Shown here piece by piece: positions 25,068-33,620 of a DNA stretch of 42,398 nt. The stretch is from NCBI GenBank assembly GCA_036639955.1, contig JAVWHP010000011.1, positions 1-42,398 on the forward strand. Direction: 5' to 3'. The notes under the pieces are model-generated. The model saw only the letters and a program-made list of their open reading frames with translations, did no database searches and had not been told where the DNA came from. The DNA is from JAVWHP01 sp036639955 (GTDB lineage Bacteria > Bacillota_I > Bacilli_A > Erysipelotrichales > Erysipelotrichaceae). A program made the translations under genes and the position numbers. The stretch's first letter is position 1, and each line of letters begins with the position of its first letter.

Positions 25068-26386
25068 AGTAAGTTAGATTGGTTACTAGCATATAGATAT
25101 TCATCTATACAGTTAATAATACGATCTATTATAAGTTCTTCTGGATCTAGTGATAATTTTTTTTCTCTTACTTTAGTATAAGCAATAGGCATATACTGAG
25201 ATAATAATGTTAATGGAATAGGCTGCGAACGTAGGTTATTAATTAATAATTCTATTGAAGAACCTACACTAGTATCTGGCATATAATATCTTGCCCGATC
25301 ACTAAATGAGTACTTACGAGCAATTCTTAACTTATTATCATCTCCATGATAATGTTTATTCCAGTTATTAGGTTTAGCTAACATTGCATCTTCTAATACA
25401 TCTATAAAGTGAGAAGTAGGTACATCAGTACCATAATATAAAGCTTCTTCAATATGACATAAATTAAACAGTCCCTCACGCAACGCGAACGTTAAAGCTG
25501 GACCAACCTTTAATATAGCTATTCCATCCTTTACCATAGCTTTTAATTCTTCTTTAGTTTGATAATCAGTAGAATGTCCTTCAAATATTAAATTAGGATA
25601 TTCCTTTAAAGCACTAGTAAGTGATTTAGCAGCTTTAGCATCATATTCTATAATTTCAGCATCTCCATATTCAACTCCTGGTTGAACAACAATTCCAATT
25701 ACATCATCCCAAGTAGTATTTAAACCTAATGCTTCAAAGGCTTCTTTAAAAGTATTTATTGTAGCTTTTAAATCATCTACTGATGTTACTTGTACTTTAT
25801 CTTCAGCTTCTTGTGCACCACCAGGTATTGGTACTTCACTACCGACAATATATACTGGTCTTATAGCATTCTTATCTTTCTTCAATAATTCTTGATAAGC
25901 ATCTTCTGCTACCTTAGCTAATATAGCTCCACGCTTTGCGATAATAGATGTACTAAGAGAGATTTCAGTATCATCATCACCAACCCGCATAGAAGTATCT
26001 ATATGAATCTTTGTAAAACCAGCTAATACATAAGCTCTAATTAACTCTTTAGAGTTTATCATTGCTTCCTTTTCATTAAGTTTTGACCATGTTAATGGTC
26101 CTAAATGATCTCCACCAAGAAATAGTTTATTAGTATCAAATCCTACTTCTTTAGCAATTTTAAAAACAAAGTTCTTAAAATCAATTGGCTTCATTCCTGT
26201 ATAACCACCGTTTTGATCACACTGATTAGCAGTAGCTTCTATTAATACACAAGAATTATCACTTTTACCACGTTTTAATACAGCTTTAATAACATATTCA
26301 TTAGCACTACAAGCAGAATAAATTCCAACATGTTTATTTGCTTTCTGTTTAGTTACTAGCTCCTTTAATGGATTTAGTTTATTCAT
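25064..26386 (-). CDS. D-tagatose-bisphosphate aldolase class II accessory protein (GatZ/KbaZ-like)
   Basis: GatZ and KbaZ are subunits needed for stability and activity of the class II tagatose-1,6-bisphosphate aldolases GatY and KbaY in galactitol or N-acetylgalactosamine use. The 440-residue protein has family stretches near the N-terminus (ACSANEYVIKAVLKR, then LIEATANQCDQNGGYTGM) and GGDHLGPLTW near 96. No GatY/KbaY subunit, sugar kinase or PTS gene is in the window, so it is an orphan here. A GGAGG site precedes the ATG. A cre-like site overlaps the -35 box, which suggests carbon catabolite control. Confidence 0.9.
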   Translation of the reverse strand: MNKLNPLKELVTKQKANKHVGIYSACSANEYVIKAVLKRGKSDNSCVLIEATANQCDQNGGYTGMKPIDFKNFVFKIAKEVGFDTNKLFLGGDHLGPLTWSKLNEKEAMINSKELIRAYVLAGFTKIHIDTSMRVGDDDTEISLSTSIIAKRGAILAKVAEDAYQELLKKDKNAIRPVYIVGSEVPIPGGAQEAEDKVQVTSVDDLKATINTFKEAFEALGLNTTWDDVIGIVVQPGVEYGDAEIIEYDAKAAKSLTSALKEYPNLIFEGHSTDYQTKEELKAMVKDGIAILKVGPALTFALREGLFNLCHIEEALYYGTDVPTSHFIDVLEDAMLAKPNNWNKHYHGDDNKLRIARKYSFSDRARYYMPDTSVGSSIELLINNLRSQPIPLTLLSQYMPIAYTKVREKKLSLDPEELIIDRIINCIDEYLYASNQSNLL

Positions 26387-26410
26387 TATAATGTCCTCCT
26401 TGACATACAG

Positions 26411-26448
26411 ATTATAGCATTACACAATTAACATGTAAAACGCTTTCA
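26411..26448 (-). promoter_or_regulatory. Promoter with overlapping cre-like site
   Basis: On the minus strand TTTACA (26439-26434), a 17-base spacer and TATAAT (26416-26411) form a promoter. GTAAAACGCTTTCA (plus strand 26435-26448) overlaps the -35 box. Its CG centre and CTTTCA half match the CcpA cre consensus; the outer left half does not. Confidence 0.65.
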
Positions 26449-26586
26449 TTCTATTTGTTGCTTTGTGTAAAGTTAATCTATAATAATACAAATATTATAC
26501 TTTTATTATTCTATTATACTACTTAGTATTAACTCTCTATTTAATTCTTATTAATAATAATGTATACTATAATTAGAGGTGATAAC

Positions 26587-27504
26587 ATGATCTACGAACT
26601 TAATGATGAATTTATTGAAATATCTTTAGATAATATTAATCCTAATAAACTATGTATAGCTTATATGACTATTGATGAACTTAAGTCTAATAATTCTAAG
26701 TATTTTAATTTTCATGATTTTACAATTGAAGAAACACAAAAGATTCATAATACTAAGATGGATAGTTATGAAAACTATAATTTTATGTCTTTAAATATTG
26801 TTAACAAGGATGATATTAATTTACCTGGTGAACGTGCTACTTTATATATGTCGCATAATCTTTTAATTATTGTAGAAGAGGAAGAGCATATGTCTAAATA
26901 TATTAATGAAGTTTTTAAGCATGTTAAGATGAGTGCTTTAACATTAGATAAACTTGTTTATCTAATGTTAGAGCATATAATTATTGAAGATGATGAATTC
27001 TTAGCTAAGATTGAGGATAATCTTTTTAAATTAGAGGAAGAAGTTCTAACTCAGGATGTGGTAGATTTTAATTCTAAGGTCATATATTATCAAAAAGTAT
27101 TATTAAAGTTTAGAACTTATTATGCTCAGTTTTCTGATATTGCTTTAGAGTTAGAAGAGAATGAGAATGATATATTAGATGATAATAATTTAAGGTATTA
27201 TAAGATGCTTGGTGCTCGTTTATGCCGTTTAGAAAATAAAAGTATTATGATTAAAGATTATCTAACGCAAATTAGAGAAGTATATGATGCTCAAGTTGAT
27301 ATTAATCTTAATAAAACGATGAATTTATTTACTATAATTACTTCTATATTCTTACCACTTACTTTAATAGTTGGTTGGTATGGTATGAATTTTAAGTATA
27401 TGCCGGAATTAGCTTGGGAGTATGGTTATATAGCGGTAATAATAGCAAGTGTAATAGTTATAGGTATTTGTATATACTACTTTAAAAAGAAAAAACTAAT
27501 GTAA
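26587..27504 (+). CDS. corA: CorA family divalent cation transporter
   Basis: A magnesium (or cobalt/nickel) channel-type transporter, 305 residues. A large cytoplasmic domain precedes two C-terminal helices (about 243-264 and 277-297). The signature Gly-Met-Asn is at 266-268 in YGMNFKYMPE. I start at ATG 26587, just after GAGGTG; an upstream in-frame ATG (26560) has no site. The gene converges with the YlbJ-like gene and overlaps its 3' end by 28 bases. Confidence 0.92.
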   Translation: MIYELNDEFIEISLDNINPNKLCIAYMTIDELKSNNSKYFNFHDFTIEETQKIHNTKMDSYENYNFMSLNIVNKDDINLPGERATLYMSHNLLIIVEEEEHMSKYINEVFKHVKMSALTLDKLVYLMLEHIIIEDDEFLAKIEDNLFKLEEEVLTQDVVDFNSKVIYYQKVLLKFRTYYAQFSDIALELEENENDILDDNNLRYYKMLGARLCRLENKSIMIKDYLTQIREVYDAQVDINLNKTMNLFTIITSIFLPLTLIVGWYGMNFKYMPELAWEYGYIAVIIASVIVIGICIYYFKKKKLM

Positions 27505-28364
27505 CATAATACAGTTGAAATAATTATTTGAAATATTCTATATTTTAGGAAAACAAGATAGGATAGTGGTAGATGATCACACATTGAAAGAATTTGAATG
27601 TGTAAACATATACCACCAAAGCTTAAAATAATATTACTTAGTAATATTTTAAAGAGGATAGTCAGTGTTGAATTCTCAACTAAGTAGATACTAGTTGAGA
27701 ATTCAATTAGATAACTTAGTATATTTGTCGAAGTAATAGTATTAATGATTCCACATATACTAATAGCTAAAACTAAATAACCAAGAATCATTAATAAGGT
27801 AATTATAGTTTCTTTAATACTCATATTGATGGCTTTAAATATACTATAATATTTAATAGGTATATCATTACTTCTACTATCTAAGCGATAAGCCCTACCT
27901 TTAACAAATAAAATTATAAATACACTAAGCAATTGAACAATAAAAAGGCTTATCGCAATAGTTCTATTATATAAATTAGACATACTAATTAAAATAAAAC
28001 TAGGAGAAACACAGAAACAGGAGTAAACTAAAAACTTACTCCTTTCTAATGTTATATTATTGTTATTATAAGCATTATCAAATAAAGTAGAACCTGCAGG
28101 ACAACCAAGTAATAATGAACTAATAACTAAAGAAGACTCGTTAGGCGTCAATTTAAAAAGATAAAAAAGAATTGGATTTAAAAATTTATATATGGAATTT
28201 AAAGAGCCACTATAGTATAATGACTTAATTAGTATTAAACCTACTAATAAAGAAGGAACTAACTTAGTGAACCAAATATCAATAGCACTAATAGTATAAC
28301 TAAGAGTTAAAGCACTATAAAAGAAAGAAAATAAAGTAATAAGAATTAATAGAAGTTTTTTCAA
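27477..28364 (-). CDS. YlbJ-like sporulation/nucleoside-recognition membrane protein
   Basis: A 295-residue membrane protein with about eight helices of the nucleoside-recognition (GATE) fold. The motif LLGCPAGSTLFDNAY (about 87-101) and an LSFGGICLHIQ segment near 250 resemble B. subtilis YlbJ, a sporulation membrane protein. That suggests a spore-forming or formerly spore-forming lineage; this is inference. The start appears to be TTG (28364) with GGTGAT five bases before it; I see no in-frame ATG at the right place. The 3' end overlaps corA by 28 bases, tail to tail. Confidence 0.78.
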   Translation of the reverse strand: MKKLLLILITLFSFFYSALTLSYTISAIDIWFTKLVPSLLVGLILIKSLYYSGSLNSIYKFLNPILFYLFKLTPNESSLVISSLLLGCPAGSTLFDNAYNNNNITLERSKFLVYSCFCVSPSFILISMSNLYNRTIAISLFIVQLLSVFIILFVKGRAYRLDSRSNDIPIKYYSIFKAINMSIKETIITLLMILGYLVLAISICGIINTITSTNILSYLIEFSTSIYLVENSTLTILFKILLSNIILSFGGICLHIQILSMCDHLPLSYLVFLKYRIFQIIISTVLCYISFFFLK

Positions 28365-28425
28365 ACAATCACCAATATATTATATATAATAATTTATATA
28401 TATATGTTAGAAGGAGAAAATAAAA

Positions 28426-29661
28426 ATGAACTTAGAACTAAATTTAGAAGCTTATATTAAAATAGAAACAGAATGGACCAACCTAGTAAAAACATTAGAA
28501 GAAATATGTAAGAATAATGAACTAGCATTAAAGAACTATGATGACTACATAAATATTAAACTATGTGAAGAAGGATATGTTGAAGTAACATATGAACATC
28601 CTTACATCAATATAGTGGCCCAAAGTAACGCAGCAGGACCAGGATACTTCGCCTATGTAGCAACACTATATGATGCTATCATTAAAAGTAATGATGAAAT
28701 TACTTTTAGTGTACACGATGATACAAATTACTTTAAAACAAGAAACTATAGTACACTATGTCACAATATAAATAAGTGGCTAAAAGAACTGCTAAACCAA
28801 TTTATAGAATTAGATGAAAAAGACTATAAAGGATTAGCACTATTCTGGCCAGATAACTACTATCTACCAAAAGAAAAAGAAGGATATATCGTAACACCAA
28901 CCGGATACCTCAATATAGAAGAAATCAAAAATAAACCAATCGAAGAAATAGCAAACAAAGTATTTATATGGAACCATATAAAAAAAGATGAAAGCTATTA
29001 TATAAACAGTGCAATAAGATTAATAACATGTGACTGTTATTTTGATGCATCATTATTTAATGAACAAGCTAATCTTAACGCAACAAGAATACTATACTAT
29101 ATAGAAAAAGCATATTCATTAAATAATGATATAGCTATACCTTATCAAATATATAAATTATTATGTACTACCCTATCTATTGAACCATTAATCTTACAAG
29201 CTACCGAACTTCCTGAAATAACAAGCTACCGTTTGACAAATATAAACTACCAATATGATAATTGGATAATAAACGCAGATGGAAAATGTGAAATAGACTA
29301 TGATGATAATACAATGATATTAACATCTCCAATAAGTGAAACTAATAATAAATGGCAATACACAATGTACTTTAATGGCTATCGCTTCAAAGAAGCCATA
29401 GCTAATACAGTATTAGAAAAGATTGGAGAAGAAATAGAAAATAAGAAATATGAAAAAGAAGAATATACTATACACTATAGTATATCTATAATAAAAGACA
29501 TGGTAAAAGACTATTGTTGCTTACAAGCCCAAATAGTAAATAAAGAAGATTTACTGATGGTTAATATAAACTTTGATAATATAGAAGATAAAGATAATTA
29601 TATAAAATTAATCGAAGCTATAAGCATAAGTAATATTAAGAATGAAGAACTACTTCATTAA
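28426..29661 (+). CDS. Unknown protein, 411 residues
   Basis: I do not recognise this protein. It is acidic, apparently soluble, and rich in Asn, Tyr, Ile and Glu, with no signal peptide or membrane helix. Notable stretches are an aromatic V-x-V-T-Y-E-H-P-Y-I-N-I strand (about 50-60), GPGYFAYVATLYDAI (about 71-85) and a Cys pair in ITCDCYFD near 203. A strong AAGGAG site precedes the ATG. It is divergent from the YlbJ-like gene and lies 14 bases before the CDF transporter gene, so the two probably share a transcript. Codons end mainly in A. Confidence 0.7.
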   Translation: MNLELNLEAYIKIETEWTNLVKTLEEICKNNELALKNYDDYINIKLCEEGYVEVTYEHPYINIVAQSNAAGPGYFAYVATLYDAIIKSNDEITFSVHDDTNYFKTRNYSTLCHNINKWLKELLNQFIELDEKDYKGLALFWPDNYYLPKEKEGYIVTPTGYLNIEEIKNKPIEEIANKVFIWNHIKKDESYYINSAIRLITCDCYFDASLFNEQANLNATRILYYIEKAYSLNNDIAIPYQIYKLLCTTLSIEPLILQATELPEITSYRLTNINYQYDNWIINADGKCEIDYDDNTMILTSPISETNNKWQYTMYFNGYRFKEAIANTVLEKIGEEIENKKYEKEEYTIHYSISIIKDMVKDYCCLQAQIVNKEDLLMVNINFDNIEDKDNYIKLIEAISISNIKNEELLH

Positions 29662-29675
29662 GGACGGAAATAATT

Positions 29676-30836
29676 ATGATGAATTTTATAATTAAAAAAA
29701 GAATTGAAAATTATGAAGACATTAAAAGTGCTAAAGTAAGAGAAGAATATGGAAAACTTACTAGTACAATAGGCATTACAATAAATATTATATTATTCAT
29801 AATGAAAGTAATAGTAGGAACTATATTTAATAGTGTAGCAATGGTAGCAGATGCCATTAATAACTTATCAGATGCAGGTAGTTCTATAATATCATTCTTT
29901 TCATTTAAATTAAGTAGTAAACCAGCTGATCGAGAACATCCTTTTGGACATGAAAGATATGAATATATAGCATCTTTAATCGTATCCTTATTAATATTTT
30001 ATATAGGAGTAGAATTAGTTAAAAGTAGTATAGAAAAGATTATGAACCCACAAGCTATAGAATTTTCATATATAATGATTATAGTATTATTAATAGCAAT
30101 GATAGCTAAAGTTTATATGTATAGATATAACATTAAGTACTCTAAGTTAATTAGTTCTAGTGTAATGAAAGCTACTGCTTATGATTCTTTAAGTGATGTC
30201 TTTGCTACAGGAGCAGTATTATTATCTACTATAATTTCACCAATTATAAACTTTCAATTAGATGGATATATGGGTTTAATCGTAGCAGTATTAGTATTAG
30301 GCACTGGAGTAAGTATTATAAAAGATACTTGTAATGATTTATTAGGAAAAGCACCTGATGAAGAATTTAATAAAAACTTATGTGATAAAGTATGTTCATA
30401 TGAAGGTATATTAGGTGTACATGATTTAATGATCCATAGCTATGGTCCTAATAGAACCTTCGTAAGTATTCATGCTGAAGTATCTAGCAATGAAGATATA
30501 TTAGTATCTCATGATCTAATAGATAATATTGAAAGAGATATGCTTGAACAATGGAATGTACATCTAGTAATTCACATGGATCCAATTAATGTAAGTGATC
30601 CATTAACTAATGAATTAAGAAATAAAATAATAAATATTATTAGTAATATAGATCCTAAACTAAATGTTCATGATTTTAGAATGGTAGCCGGAGAAACTCA
30701 TAGTAATTTAATATTTGATATACTAGTTCCCTTTGAGGTAGAGTTAGATGAGACTGAATTAATATCTAATATAAGTAATGAAGTAACTAAACTTAATAAA
30801 AACTATTATTGTGTAATAACTATAGATAGAGGATAA
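29676..30836 (+). CDS. CDF cation efflux transporter, possibly manganese type
   Basis: A cation diffusion facilitator of 386 residues that exports divalent metal by proton exchange. There are about six helices followed by a cytoplasmic domain that is longer than usual (about 215-386). HPFGHERYEYIASL (about 86-99) is a family signature. The first transmembrane site reads N62-x-x-x-D66 (in DAINNLSD) and the second D-x-x-x-D (in YDSLSD). Zinc exporters usually have His-x-x-x-Asp at the second site; the Asn/Asp set here resembles MntE-like manganese exporters. That substrate is a prediction. Two adjacent ATGs (29676, 29679) are possible starts. Confidence 0.9.
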   Translation: MMNFIIKKRIENYEDIKSAKVREEYGKLTSTIGITINIILFIMKVIVGTIFNSVAMVADAINNLSDAGSSIISFFSFKLSSKPADREHPFGHERYEYIASLIVSLLIFYIGVELVKSSIEKIMNPQAIEFSYIMIIVLLIAMIAKVYMYRYNIKYSKLISSSVMKATAYDSLSDVFATGAVLLSTIISPIINFQLDGYMGLIVAVLVLGTGVSIIKDTCNDLLGKAPDEEFNKNLCDKVCSYEGILGVHDLMIHSYGPNRTFVSIHAEVSSNEDILVSHDLIDNIERDMLEQWNVHLVIHMDPINVSDPLTNELRNKIINIISNIDPKLNVHDFRMVAGETHSNLIFDILVPFEVELDETELISNISNEVTKLNKNYYCVITIDRG

Positions 30837-30875
30837 AGATACAATAAAAGTTTATATAAATCAAATATACATTTA

Positions 30876-30913
30876 AAAATAAGCAGTAGCGTCTAAACGC
30901 TACTGCTTATTTT
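30876..30913. terminator. Bidirectional terminator, 17-bp perfect stem
   Basis: AAAATAAGCAGTAGCGT (30876-30892) pairs perfectly with 30897-30913 around CTAA. It lies between the convergent CDF and PgeF genes and contains the PgeF stop codon. Confidence 0.87.
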
Positions 30914-31668
30914 AACATAATGAATGTTATATGACGTCCACAACTATGATCCCTACGATAAGAAAACAATTTATCATTAGAGAAAGTATCATTAGAATCA
31001 ACATCTATAGATGTTGCGGGAACACCAGCAGCTATAAGTTGTGCTTTATTTAAACCTTTAGTATCAACATAAGCTTTAGTAGAATTAGGACGATAGTTTA
31101 TATAGTCCGCAGTATCAATAGACATAGCTTTTACTTGTGTAATAACATCTGTATCTACTTCAAAGTTATTAAAACCAATAGCCGGGCCAATGTAAGCTAA
31201 AAGATTATTAGGATTAACACCCTCTTTTGCAATTAACATATTAACAGTCTTTAAAGTGATCTCTTTAACAGTACCAAGCCATCCAGAATGAATCGCACAT
31301 ACTAAATGTAAAGTAGGATCATATAAAAGAACAGGAACACAATCAGCATGGAAAACACCAAGCATAACATTAGCATCAGTAGTATATAAAGCATCAGCTA
31401 AAGGAATACTAGTAGAATAATCTAAAGCACCACGACCCTTATCAGAAACAGAAACCTTTATACAAATATCACTATGTGTTTGTTGAGCGAAAACCCAATC
31501 ATTAAGCTTAATACCAAGTTTTTTAGAAAATTCTATACGATTATTAATAATATCATCTAAATTACCACCAACATGAAGAGCTAAATTAAAATTTTCTAAA
31601 TAAGATGTATCACGTAAACTAGTACCTGAGATAATATCAGGAGTATTTTTCCAAGTTATATATTTCAT
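30907..31668 (-). CDS. pgeF: PgeF/YfiH family laccase-domain protein
   Basis: A multicopper-like cytoplasmic enzyme family linked to peptidoglycan editing, with purine nucleoside phosphorylase or deaminase activity reported in some members. The 253-residue length is typical. Core motifs are FAQQTHSD (near 60), GVFHADCVPVLLYD (near 104) and AIHSGWLGTVKEI (near 124) with the metal-binding His and Cys, and CGRHITFIML at the end. An AGAAGG site precedes the ATG. It is divergent from hrcA; 31669-31859 between them is AT-rich, and I see nothing clear in it besides promoter-like AT stretches. Confidence 0.93.
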   Translation of the reverse strand: MKYITWKNTPDIISGTSLRDTSYLENFNLALHVGGNLDDIINNRIEFSKKLGIKLNDWVFAQQTHSDICIKVSVSDKGRGALDYSTSIPLADALYTTDANVMLGVFHADCVPVLLYDPTLHLVCAIHSGWLGTVKEITLKTVNMLIAKEGVNPNNLLAYIGPAIGFNNFEVDTDVITQVKAMSIDTADYINYRPNSTKAYVDTKGLNKAQLIAAGVPATSIDVDSNDTFSNDKLFSYRRDHSCGRHITFIMLK

Positions 31669-31859
31669 AAAATACCTTCTTTCATAGCATATATAATTAT
31701 ATGTAACTTATAAGTAATTATGCTATATATAGTATAATAGAAAAGATATGATAATACAAATATTAAGTTATTATATAGGCCTTATATATACATACTACTA
31801 TAGTATAAAATATAGTAATGCCAGTAGGACTAGAATAAATTAAATTAAAATGTGTGAAA

Positions 31860-31930
31860 TTAGCACTAAGGTGTTGACAGTGCTAATTATATATAATATA
31901 CTATTAGCAGACATAAGAAGTGAGTGCTAG
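31860..31930 (+). promoter_or_regulatory. Heat-shock promoter with two CIRCE operators
   Basis: CIRCE 1 is TTAGCACTA-N9-CAGTGCTAA (31860-31886), one outer base off consensus in each arm but still complementary enough for eight pairs. CIRCE 2 is TTAGCAGAC-N9-GAGTGCTAG (31904-31930). The promoter TTGACA (31874-31879), 17-base spacer and TATACT (31897-31902) runs from inside CIRCE 1 to just before CIRCE 2. HrcA binding would block it. Confidence 0.92.
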
Positions 31931-31943
31931 AAAGGAGGTCAAT

Positions 31944-32954
31944 ATGCTAAGTACAAGACAGATATCAATCTTTAAAACGATTGTTGAAGAGTTCACTAGA
32001 AGCGCTGAACCAGTTGGTTCAAAAAACTTAATGAATATATTGGAATTTAGTTGTTCTTCAGCTACCATTAGAAATGAAATGGCAATGCTAGAAGAAGAAG
32101 GCCTTCTAGAAAAGACTCATACATCTAGTGGAAGAATCCCTAGTAGTAAGGGCTATCGCTATTATGTTGAAAATTTAATGGAAAGAGAATTAGAAGAAGA
32201 TGTAAAAGATTCACTAATAACAGTGTTTAAAGAAAGACACTACTCATTAGATGAAATAGTAAAAAAGAGCTGTGATATACTATCACAAATGACACATCTT
32301 ACCTCAGTAGTATTAGGGCCAGATGCTAGTGCTCAAACATTAGCTCATATTCAACTAGTTCCCATTAATGAAAGAAGTGCTGTAGCTATATTTATAACAA
32401 ATAATGGACATACAGAAAATAAGATCTTTGAATTTGAAAGAGAAGTATCAATAAAAGACTTACAAACCTGTACACAAATTCTAAATGAGAAGTTAGTAGG
32501 TACGAGATTAAGTGAAGTACTAGAAAAGATGAATGATTTAGAACCATTATTAGCAGCACATATATCTAGACATGAGATTCTGTTTCAAGCATTTGTAAGT
32601 GCATTTGTTAAATTTGCATCTGATAATGTTTATTGTTCAGGGCAATCTAATATGCTATATCATCCTGAGTTTGCTGATATTGAAAAGTTAAAACAGTTGA
32701 TGAGTATGTTAGAGGATTCAACACTATGGCGCCAAATAGGGCATAGTGATGGAGACATGACAATTAGAATCGGTAGTAATGAATTAATAGCTAGTGATGA
32801 TATTAGTGTTGTTTCTAGTAAATTTACATTAGGAGATGGTGAAGAAGGACAACTTATGGTTGTTGGACCAACTAGAATGCCTTATAACAAGGTAGTAGCT
32901 CTATGTGAATTTATGAGTAAAGCTATTGAAGAAATGTTTAAGAATGAAAACTAA
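31944..32954 (+). CDS. hrcA: Heat-inducible transcription repressor HrcA
   Basis: HrcA represses the dnaK operon by binding CIRCE and is kept active by chaperones. The 336-residue protein has the N-terminal winged helix (LSTRQISIFKTIVEEF, SAEPVGSKNL, CSSATIRNEMAMLEEEGLLEKTHTSSGRIPS, about 1-70) and the dimerising and GAF-like domains that follow. I start at ATG 31944 because AAAGGAGG lies five bases before it; a GTG at 31920 is inside the second CIRCE. It is the first gene of hrcA-grpE-dnaK(-dnaJ), eleven bases before grpE. Confidence 0.96.
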   Translation: MLSTRQISIFKTIVEEFTRSAEPVGSKNLMNILEFSCSSATIRNEMAMLEEEGLLEKTHTSSGRIPSSKGYRYYVENLMERELEEDVKDSLITVFKERHYSLDEIVKKSCDILSQMTHLTSVVLGPDASAQTLAHIQLVPINERSAVAIFITNNGHTENKIFEFEREVSIKDLQTCTQILNEKLVGTRLSEVLEKMNDLEPLLAAHISRHEILFQAFVSAFVKFASDNVYCSGQSNMLYHPEFADIEKLKQLMSMLEDSTLWRQIGHSDGDMTIRIGSNELIASDDISVVSSKFTLGDGEEGQLMVVGPTRMPYNKVVALCEFMSKAIEEMFKNEN

Positions 32955-32965
32955 CGGAGGTAATC

Positions 32966-33607
32966 ATGGAAGATACTAAAGAAGAATGTCAAAAAGAAAC
33001 ATGTCAATGTGAAAACAATGAACATGAATGTGGATGTGAAAACAAAGAACACGAATGTGGATGTGAAAACAAAGAACATGAATGCGGATGTGATAACAAA
33101 GAACATGCAAACAAACATGACAAAAAGAAAGATAAAAAAGATCACGTAACAAAGCTAGAAGCTAAAATTACAGATTTAGAAAAAGAACTAGAAGTAAGTA
33201 AAAATGCATATTTTAAAGCATATGCAGATACAGAAAATGCAAAAAAAAGATTAAGTAATGAAGCAGACAATGCTAGAAAATATCGTTTACAAAGCTTTGG
33301 AGTAGAAATACTTCCAATATTAGATAGCTTTGAACGAGCATTACAAGTTAAAAACGATGATGAAACAATTAAAAACTATGTAAAAGGTTTTGAAATGATT
33401 CATACACAGCTAGTAGGAATATTAGAAAAAGAAGGCGTAAGCGAAATAGATGCTTTAAATAAACCTTTTGATCCTAACTTCCATCAGGCATTAATGCAAG
33501 AGCCTGTTGAAGGAGTAGAAGCTGGAATCGTAGTTGAAGTCTTGCAAAAAGGATATATGTTAAAAGATCGCATATTAAGACCTACATTAGTTAAGGTTAG
33601 CGAATAG
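32966..33607 (+). CDS. grpE: GrpE nucleotide exchange factor with Cys/His-rich N-terminal repeat
   Basis: GrpE releases ADP from DnaK. Residues about 58-213 are a normal GrpE: a long coiled coil, KAYADTENAKKRLSNEAD, then LPILDSFERAL and FDPNFHQALMQEP, with the usual C-terminal beta domain. The first 52 residues are unusual: nine Cys (8, 13, 15, 22, 24, 31, 33, 40, 42) and five His in a nine-residue repeat, C-E-N-K-E-H-E-C-G, giving Cys-x-Cys pairs. GrpE N-termini are normally acidic, disordered and poor in Cys. The tail could bind zinc or copper, or sense redox state; this is inference. A GGAGG site precedes the ATG. Confidence 0.94.
   Translation: MEDTKEECQKETCQCENNEHECGCENKEHECGCENKEHECGCDNKEHANKHDKKKDKKDHVTKLEAKITDLEKELEVSKNAYFKAYADTENAKKRLSNEADNARKYRLQSFGVEILPILDSFERALQVKNDDETIKNYVKGFEMIHTQLVGILEKEGVSEIDALNKPFDPNFHQALMQEPVEGVEAGIVVEVLQKGYMLKDRILRPTLVKVSE
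33008..33106 (+). repeat. Tandem 27-nt in-frame repeat in grpE
   Basis: Three full units and one partial unit of 27 bases, each encoding C-E-N-(N/K)-E-H-E-C-G or a close variant. They differ at few bases, so they probably arose by recent slippage or unequal exchange. They are coding repeats, not a CRISPR. Confidence 0.9.
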
Positions 33608-33620
33608 AGGAGGAAATATT

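Noticed and set aside
33008..33106. Short tandem repeats that resemble a CRISPR-like array
   Set aside because: The units are contiguous, 27 nt long, in frame with grpE and have no spacers. They encode the Cys/His repeat.
32951..33145. Hydrophobic Phe-rich open frame on the minus strand opposite grpE
   Set aside because: It is the antisense of the Glu/Lys/His/Cys-rich grpE repeat, lacks a ribosome-binding site, and its Phe-rich composition follows from that.
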